A DNA stretch of 64,000 nucleotides, taken from assembly GCA_029204225.1 (NCBI GenBank), contig MU832614.1, positions 1 through 64,000 on the forward strand, given 5' to 3'. Positions 55,000 through 64,000 of the stretch are shown one piece after another. Under the pieces are notes generated by a model that worked only from the letters and a program-made list of their open reading frames with translations, had not been told where the DNA came from and searched no databases. Source of the DNA: Diphasiastrum complanatum (lineage: Eukaryota > Streptophyta > Lycopodiopsida > Lycopodiales > Lycopodiaceae). A program made the position numbers and the translations under genes. Every line of letters begins with the position of its first letter. Position 1 is the stretch's first letter.

Positions 55000-56600
55000 G
55001 TAAGTTAATTACTCAAAAACAACTGCTTGATGTAAATCACTAACTAAAATAGATCCACTAATAGGTAATGCAGGAAGCTTTGAAGTAGCCGCTCCTGCAA
55101 AATTGAGCTCGTCGAAGAATTGAAAGCGTCTGTGAATGTTGTAATGCAATAGAAATACGCTGACGGTAGAAAGAAACAATGAAGGAAGGTAAAGTAATGC
55201 TTTGTCCATGGTGTTTCACCATAAGCTCTGCACATAAAGACAAAAAATCATTAAATTTCTTATGTAGACAACCATATGTTTCCAAGGCAAAGGGGATGAA
55301 ATCTTCACCAGGTGCACGATCATTATAATCTCGCTCATTTTCTTGAACTGTGTGAGATGCAACGGCCCCTTGCGTGGTGGAAGAACGACGCAGAAAGTCT
55401 TGATGAGAGGGATCAACAATGACGAGATCTCGTAGAGTGCGAATTCCCTCATGCGAGAGAACAAAGTCAACTCGACGTCGAGAAGATTGCGAAGAAGGCC
55501 ATGGTAAAATGTGTGTCTGTTCTCGAACAACATGAAAACCACTATCATGAGCAATAGCATCAAGGGCATCACGAATGGAATCGTGTGAAACAATATGTTC
55601 TCCACCTGAGGGGCACCGCATAAGATAAGTACCCAAGGAATCCAACACATGCCCACATGAACACTTAGAAAGACTAATTAACATTGGATGTGGAAGTCCC
55701 AATATGGTTCGAAGGGCAATTATAAACAAGTCATTGTTGAGTCGCAAGAGTGGAAAAATTGGACATGCAACCAACCGAGCCCCTGCACCTGGACTAGCAC
55801 ATGAAAGAAGACGAGCCCGAACTGCATCAGAAGGTGAATCATTGATAAGTTGACCGAAGGAATAAGAGTGAAGATACTCCATGATAGTCTTCTGAAAAGC
55901 CAGTCGCTGATTTGTCACCAGAGATTCAAAGAGAGGCACAAAAGGCTATACAAGCGGAGGAAGTAAACCTCGAGCAGTACGAAGAGCGTGTTGAAAAGCA
56001 AAATTTCCAGTCTCCACATGAGCCACCGAATCAAGAAAAAGAAGCTGGTTACCCTCTTGAAACCTGGAAACTAGTGTAGAGGCAATAAGAGCCCAACTTC
56101 CGAAAAAAATAGCTGGTGTAATGCAAGTAGTAGACACTAGGAGAAACGCAAACGTAGAAGATAGTCAGGACGTTGAGCAAAGCACTGAGTGATAATTCCA
56201 AATGCAACCTGAGAATTTCCAAGCTTTGGCATATGAAAATGACGAGCAAATCCATCTAGAGCTTCTCGCATAAATGAAGTGATATATCCAGAAGAACCAA
56301 TGGGAACACCCAATGCCTTCATGCCAAGTTGAGAAGTAATGAAACATTCAAGTAAGGAGATATCTGCTAGAAGGCCTTTTGGGCACCAAGCAACGCACTT
56401 AGACATGTTCACTGTAAGCCCAATAGAAGAAAGTTACTGAGAAATGCAACAAAGCAAGGACGACTTCGCTAGCAGGCCCCACAATATGTGTGAGGAGAAT
56501 AAACAGGAGGAAAAAGCTATAGTTGTAGCACGCAATGCACGATAATGTGCCAAAGGAAGGAGATGACCACCTAAGGATCTCCCTATCGAGTTCTCTCAAT
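55000..56600 (-). mobile_element. LINE-3 relic with restriction-like endonuclease domain
   Basis: The C-terminal part of a non-LTR retrotransposon ORF. The RT end is seen in pieces (THIVGPASEVVLALLHF, MSKCVAWCPKG, LGMKALGVPIGSSGYI) between 56600 and 56130. It is followed by a helical region and the 293-residue frame at 55058-55939 that holds a cysteine cluster and a PD-(D/E)XK-like nuclease. Stops separate the pieces. It lies directly upstream of the SCE1 promoter and in the same orientation. Its left end is not defined. Confidence 0.65.
55058..55939 (-). pseudogene. LINE-3 C-terminal region: zinc cluster and restriction-like endonuclease
   Basis: A 293-residue open frame. Residues 93-109 hold a cluster CSCGHVLDSLGTYLMRC where the usual histidine is tyrosine 105, followed by a conserved HD at 119-120. 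The stretch RRRVDFV (Asp158) and RTLRDLVIVDPS (Asp171, Asp176) fits a PD-(D/E)XK-type nuclease core, as in restriction-like-endonuclease LINEs. The end has FIPFALETYGCLHKKF and SFYRQRISIALQHSQTLSIL, a block I know from plant and algal members of this family. Upstream RT sequence is broken by stops, so the frame is probably a fossil despite its length. Confidence 0.65.
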
Positions 56601-58745
56601 AGAAGAAATGATGGTAACATCTATTCCATGAGATGGGTCCTCCTGCTGGAAAGCATAGATAGCCAGAAGTGGATTTTCGTGTGTCCGCATTTCCAGCCCA
56701 ATCAAAGTCGAAATAAACAAGTAATGTCAGAGCATCCTCTGAATTTTCATTATAACACAGAACATAGTGATTTGTGGCTTGAATGTATCTTAATACTCTT
56801 AGCAGAGCTTTCTAGTGAGGTAGGCCGGGATTCGACATAAATTGTGCCAATGTGCTAACTGCATAGGCAAGATCAGATCGTGTGAAAACCATGGCATACA
56901 TGATCGATCCAACTATTGACTGATAGAGGTATTTGCACATCTCCTTCTTCTCTGCTTCAGTTGTCGGGCACATAGGCACATATCCTTGACAGTTTGAATC
57001 TTGGATCCATAGGCAAGTCTATCGACTTGTTGTTTTCCATGCCATACCTGTAGAGTACACTGGTTAGATACCGTTCTTGGCTTATCGTGATACTTCTTTT
57101 TACTCTGTCTTTGGTTATCTCGATCCCAAAATGGGAATGCACAGGGCTTGAATCGGTCATTTTGAATTCCTTTGACAATAGCAACTTGGTCTCATGAAGG
57201 AACTAATTCGAATTGTTAATGATCAAAGAGTCATCAACATATAGAGCTATTATAACATAGCTTGAGCCTCTGTGCTTGAGACAAACATTAGAGTCAGCAA
57301 AGTTAGAAACGAAATCATGTTGCAACAAGAATTGATTGATTCTATCGAACCAGGCCCTTGGAGCTTGCTTTAGCTCGTATAGAGCTTTCTACAGCTTACA
57401 TACCTTGCGTTCTTGGCCTTGAAGGACGTAACCTTCAAGTTGATAGATGTAAATATCTTCTTGTATATACCCGTTCAGAAAAGCCGTCTGAACATCCATC
57501 TGGTGAACTTCCAGATCTTCGGCAGCTGCAATAGCAAGTAAAGATCGAATTGATTGAAGTCTTACAACTGGACTGAAAGTCTCTGTGTAGTCAATTCCAT
57601 AGGTTTGTTCATATCCTTTGACGACTAGTCGAGCTTTCCATTTGGATGTCGAACCATCTGGATTGAGCTTCAACTTGAAGATCCACTTAGTGTTGATACT
57701 CTTTGCATCAGGAGGAGCTTCGACAAGATGCCAGGTCTTGTTATTCATCAGTGAATTATACTCAGCATGCATGGCAGTAGTATGTCAGTTGTCTGCATTT
57801 GAACTCAACAGTGCTTCTGCTACTGAGGCAAGTTCATCGTAACTGATGAATGTCTGAGGGATATAACAATCAGGCTCTTGTCGATGTCGAGCAGATCTTC
57901 GAACAAAAGTCAGTTGTTGAGATGATGATTCTCCTTGTTGTGTGACATGGGTATCTTCGATTGTTGAAATTGTCGCAGGTCAAGGTCTGTCGATGGTGAT
58001 GGGAGTTGTTCGAACGAACTCTTGCATTGGCTGCTTCTGCTTGAAGTCGTAGAATCTATCTTCGAGGAAGACGACATCTCGACTGACTGAGATACGGCTC
58101 CACTCGACATCGTAGATTCAACAAGCTTTGTGTGATGTCGAATATCCAATGAACATACTCCTACAGCTAACAAGGTCAAGCTTCTTTCTCAAACTAGAAG
58201 GAATCTGTACATAACAAATATACGCAACTCGGTTTGTAGCCATGAAAGGCTTTGAAGGGAGTTCTTGAGTCGACTGCTTTGGTGCTTGAATAGTTTTGCA
58301 GATAGCAAGCTGTTGAAACTGCTTCAGCCCAAAAATTCTTGGGGAGTTGAGCATTTGACATCATTGATCGTGCAGCATTTAGTAGTGTTCGATTCTTCCT
58401 CTCGGCTACTCCATTTTGTTGTGGTGTATAGCTGGTGGTGAACTGATGATGAATGCCACATGATGATAAGTGGTCCGTACGCAGGTTCCCGAGTCTTTGA
58501 CCAGTCTGTGTCTCAACAAATTGTTTGAATTCTATGAAACAATTAAATGCCTCAAATTTGTTCTTAATGAACATAATACTGGCAAATCTTGAATAGTCAT
58601 CGATAAAAGTGATAAAATATAGTGTTGAATCCAGAGAAGGAATACTCATAAGGCCACACAGATCATGATAATCGACTTTGCCTTGGCCAATTTCGTGGAT
58701 GCTTTTCCCTTGAATACATCAAACTTGTTTTGGAAGCCAAACAAT
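56601..58745 (-). pseudogene. Copia-3 relic: integrase, RT and RNase H
   Basis: A minus-strand Ty1/Copia polyprotein fragment. The frame 58194-58649 has the integrase core: LYFITFIDDYSRFASIMFIK, then TSYTPQQNGVAERKNRTLLN and AEAVSTACYLQN. A hinge follows, then RT (57389-57772) with NTKWIFKLKLNPDGS, KWKARLVVKGYEQTYGIDY and MDVQTAFLNGYIQEDIY. Later pieces include SQERYLTSVLYRYGMEN and RNase H STSGYLCFPAGGPISW near 56640. Stops and frameshifts are frequent and no LTRs were identified. It joins LINE-3 at its 3' end and Gypsy-4 at its 5' end. Confidence 0.82.
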
Positions 58746-59300
58746 GATTGATGATAAGTCTTGAACTTCCTAAACAAGTAATTAATTTCGCTTTGTGAGC
58801 TATGGACTCCAAGATCATCCAAATAAATTTCAACGAATTTCTGCAAGTACTCCTTGAAAGCAAACTGCATAACTTGTTGAAAAGAGCTTGGTGCATTACA
58901 AAGTCCAAACGACATAATTTTATAAGCATAAGTCTCTCATTTTGTTGCAAAAGGTATTTTCTGCCGATCCGCAGGTGCGATTTTAACTTGATTCTTACAT
59001 CCACTGAATCCATCTAAAAAACTACATGCTTTCGCTCCAACAAGGCGATCCAATATGCTTTTCATAAAGGGCAATGGAAAGTGATCTTTGCGTGTTACTT
59101 TATTCAATGTCTTTAGGTTCACATAAAATTCTCATCTTTCCTTTTTTTTGGGGAACGACGACAATTGGTGAAACCCACTCGGTATGCCCAATTTCATAAA
59201 TAAAATCCGCTTCCAATAATCTCTTCAACTCTTTCTTTATAAGATATGTGACATTCAAATTACAACAATAAAATCTGGCCACCTTTGGCACTGGATCCGG
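58746..59300 (-). pseudogene. Gypsy-4 reverse transcriptase relic
   Basis: Three successive frames give Gypsy RT: EWVSPIVVVPQKKGKMRILC, then TRKDHFPLPFMKSILDRLVG with SFLDGFSG, then MSFGLCNAPSSFQQVMQFAF with a damaged catalytic box (IYLDDLGVHS). The FSLCNAP/SFGLCNAP type differs from the LPFGLTNAP of Gypsy-1 to 3, so it is another lineage, like Gypsy-6. It breaks into the Copia-3 pre-integrase near 58745. Confidence 0.78.
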
Positions 59301-60125
59301 TTAAGAGGGATGGTATGCTCAATTATGAAAATAGGAATTCCCTTCAAATCTTTACATGTCCAAGCGAAACATCTTGATATTTGATCAACAAGTTCCTCGA
59401 TGCTTGAAATTGTTCTAAGGTAAATTGCGCTAGAACTTGAACAATCTTCTCATCTTCTCCTGGTTTGGCTAGATATATAGGCTTAGATTCATAGGCTACA
59501 TCCTTGCAGGTCCATCATAAACATCTTGTGTTTATGGCACTTGATCCGCAGACTCACGATGAGCTTTAGGTAACATGATCACAATGTCATCAATAGTATA
59601 ATGTTTGAAATGATCCGGCATGTCTTGATGAACTTCATCTTCTTTCTCTTATTCAAAGGGGTTAACCTTTGTTTTCTCACGCTAGGATTTCTTAGCTGAA
59701 GTCCTACGAGAATGTGATGATTTTCTAAAACTATGACTTGAAGAATCATCTTTATTCTTCCCTTTCCCTTTATTCAATAAACGTGGTATGTCCTCATGGA
59801 CACTAATTTTTGAATCAAACGTCAAAATAGCGTCATTTGGTAGATTCTTCCACTTTAGGACCATATTATAATGCTGCTTAGCTTTCTTCTTCGTCATTGG
59901 TCCTGTGGTCTTCCCTTCTTCTAGTATAATTGCATTCAATGATTGTACTGATGGTTCATCTGGAATATCGCGAACTCCATATCTTGTAGGATCCATATGG
60001 TTCAGAATTTGATCATCAGTGAGTTTTGCATTTTCATGATGTGACAAGGCATGACTGACATGAATGAGTTCATCTTCAATAGTATATGGAATTGGATCAA
60101 TCGATATCCATGTCACATTCATCAT
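59301..60125 (-). pseudogene. Gypsy-4 region upstream of RT, unrecognised
   Basis: The frame 59682-60125 gives 147 residues starting MMNVTWISIDPIPYTIEDEL and ending in a Ser/Arg/Lys-rich stretch. It lies just before the Gypsy-4 RT in the same orientation and is likely its protease-RT spacer, but I recognise no motif. It may equally be unrelated. Confidence 0.4.
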
Positions 60126-62095
<1,970 letters not shown>

Positions 62096-62640
62096 ATGCC
62101 GCCGTAGATTTGGAATTTCACTAAACCCTGATAAGTGTCAGATCTGGGTCACCCATGGGGTAGTACTTGGACATATAATCTCAAAGGACGGTATTTCTAC
62201 CAAACCTTAAAAAATCACGGTTATATTTGAAATGCCCTTACCTGCAATAGTAAAGGAGGTTTATGTATTCCTAGGTCACACTAATTATTATCGCATCTTT
62301 ATACTCGATTATGCTAGCAAGGCACGCCTCGTTTATTTAGTTGTGGTAGATCCTAGATGGACCGAAGAATGCATTAAAACTTTTGAGGAGTTAAAAACAG
62401 CCCTTACAATAGCACCCGTACTTCGTTCACCAGACTACACGAAAGAGTTCCATGTGCATACAGACGCAAGTAAGTATGCCATAGGGGGTCTTCTTGCACA
62501 ACCGGACGAGTATGGCAAGGACTTTCCGATACGTTTCTTGAGTAGGCAACTAGTGCCTGCTAAAGTAAACTACACCCGAAAAAGAAGCATTGGCTATGGT
62601 CTATGCTATTCAACAATTTAGACATTACTTACTAGGCCAA
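62096..62640 (+). pseudogene. Gypsy-5 RT/RNase H fragment
   Basis: A plus-strand Ty3/Gypsy piece. FGISLNPDKCQIWVTHGVVL and GHIISKDGIS lead into the frame 62232-62621 with KEVYVFLGHTNYYRIFILDY, WTEECIKTFEELKTALTIAP and VHTDASKYAIGGLLAQPDEY, and then a frameshift into EALAMVYAIQQFRHYLLGQA. It stops at about 62640, where it meets the minus-strand Gypsy-6 end to end. Confidence 0.8.
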
Positions 62641-64000
62641 GCTTGTACAAGATATTGTTAATAATCGTATAAGGTGCTACCTTATATTGAAAGACTGTCT
62701 TTTGCTCCAAATCGTAACCATCCAGATATATCTGATCTTTAAGATAAATAATAATATCTGAATATAGCAGATTTGTAGATGAAATCTCGAATAAATGTTT
62801 GTCTGAAAAATCATCATTAATAGGTTCTTCAATTTTTTCCGTGCTGAGTCGTGAAAGATAATCAGCATTTGTATGATATTTTCCTTGACGAAGCTCTACT
62901 TGATAAGTGAATTCCTGCAAAAGTAGAACCCATCGAGCAATTCGTCCTGATAGATCTAGTTTATTTACAAGATACTTAAGAGCATAGTGATCAACATGAA
63001 AAATAAATGCATATCCCAGCAAATAATGCCGAAATGTCTTAACAGTGAAAATCATGCCAAGTGCTTCCCTTTCTGTAGCCGAATAATTCTTCTCTGATGC
63101 ACTGAGCTGTCGACTCACATAGTAAATGGGATGATATTTCTTCTGGTCATCCTTCTAGCTTAGACAGATGCCAATAGCAATGCAGAAACATCCACATAAC
63201 TATGAAATAAAATAGCCCAGTTAAGTGGTCTCAGAATAGGACCATTTATCAACCTTTGCTTAAGTTCTTCGAATGCTTTCTGCTGTTCATTCTCCACAAG
63301 TATTCCACTTGTTTCTTCAGTAGATGTGTAAGAGAGACAGCAATAGAAGCATGATTTTGAATAAATCTCCGGTAATAGCCGACAAGTCCTAAGAAAACTC
63401 TTAGTTCACGTAAATTGGTTGGTATCTGGAGATTCTTTATAATCTCGACTTTATCTTTGTTGACTTCTATTCCTCTGTTAGATATTCTGTGTCCAAGTAA
63501 TATCCCTTCTTTCATACCGAAAAAACATTTATTTGGATGAAGAGATAAACAAGTATCTCGACATCGTTGCAATGTTAGTTTCAGCTTTTGTAGATGTGTA
63601 TTTATATTACTATATACACAGAAATCATCAATGAATATTTCGAGAAAAGTTCTTAGAAAGGCAGCAAAAATTAACATCATGATTCGCTGAAAAGTCGTTG
63701 GAGCGTTACAAAGACTAAAGGGCATTTTGTTGTAGGCATAAGTGCCCCAATCCATAGTGAATGTGGTCTTTGAACGATCCTCCTTCCACACTCCAACCTG
63801 ATTATAACCAGAAAAACCGTCACAGAAACTGTAACGCTCCTTACCAGCAACCTGATCTAAGATGGAATCAGTGAAGGGCAGAGGATGATGATCCTTCCTT
63901 GTGGCATCATTGAGTTTGCGGAAATCTTGGCATATTCGTATTTTGCCAGTCTTCTTCTTTGGGATGACAACAATGGGTGAAACCCATTCACTGCTTAAGA
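62641..64000 (-). pseudogene. Gypsy-6 RT/RNase H, continues past the window
   Basis: A minus-strand Ty3/Gypsy pol. From the window edge it has SEWVSPIVVIPKKKTGKIRI, DATRKDHHPLPFTDSILDQV and CDGFSGYNQVGV, then the frame 63249-63791 with MPFSLCNAPTTFQRIMML, a catalytic box IFIDDFCVYS and LREL.VFLGLVGYYRRF. RNase H follows (YHADYLSRL-type end as GKYHTNADYLSRLSTEK) in the frame 62618-63118. One or two frameshifts or stops near 63120-63250 separate the frames. Same lineage style as Gypsy-4. The 5' part lies outside. Confidence 0.85.

Overview
The window is nuclear DNA of a large-genome land plant. Most of it is one host gene and the transposable elements that fill its introns. The gene is SCE1, the SUMO-conjugating E2 enzyme (UBC9 family), on the minus strand. 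Five small coding exons lie at 54192-54124, 28701-28618, 15410-15258, 15115-15002 and 6538-6476. They join in phase 0 at GT-AG borders and encode exactly 160 residues, so 483 coding bases including the stop are spread over 47,717 bp. Introns 1, 2 and 4 are about 25.4, 13.2 and 8.5 kb; intron 3 is only 142 bp. Giant TE-filled introns and a LINE with a restriction-like endonuclease domain suggest a fern, lycophyte or gymnosperm; I lean towards a fern but cannot prove it.

Region by region on the + axis. 1-6475, downstream of SCE1: Gypsy and Copia relics, tRNA-like repeats and a (CT)n tract. 6539-15001, intron 4: an old Copia relic interrupted by a GC-palindrome DNA-transposon-like end and by a younger Copia element (8809-12916) with target duplication GTCAT. 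15411-28617, intron 2: mostly unique sequence plus a complete hAT transposon (20675-26886, target duplication ATAGATAG). It carries an uninterrupted four-exon transposase of about 1,322 aa and a second, convergent 121-aa ORF. 28702-54123, intron 1: a LINE, a Gypsy chromovirus (32955-38744, target duplication CAAGG), a second LINE, a rearranged Gypsy copy, and a nearly pristine non-coding LTR element (45205-50257, target duplication ATCAG) inserted into a third Gypsy reverse transcriptase. 54.2-64 kb, upstream of SCE1: 5'UTR and promoter, then a chain of minus-strand relics (restriction-like-endonuclease LINE, Copia, Gypsy), a 100-bp (CT)n tract, and two oppositely oriented Gypsy pieces.

The only element here that looks able to encode its own movement is the hAT; every LTR and LINE copy is missing domains or carries stops. 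The two most notable results are the split SCE1 gene and the two-gene hAT. No CRISPR array, rRNA gene or intact tRNA gene was seen.
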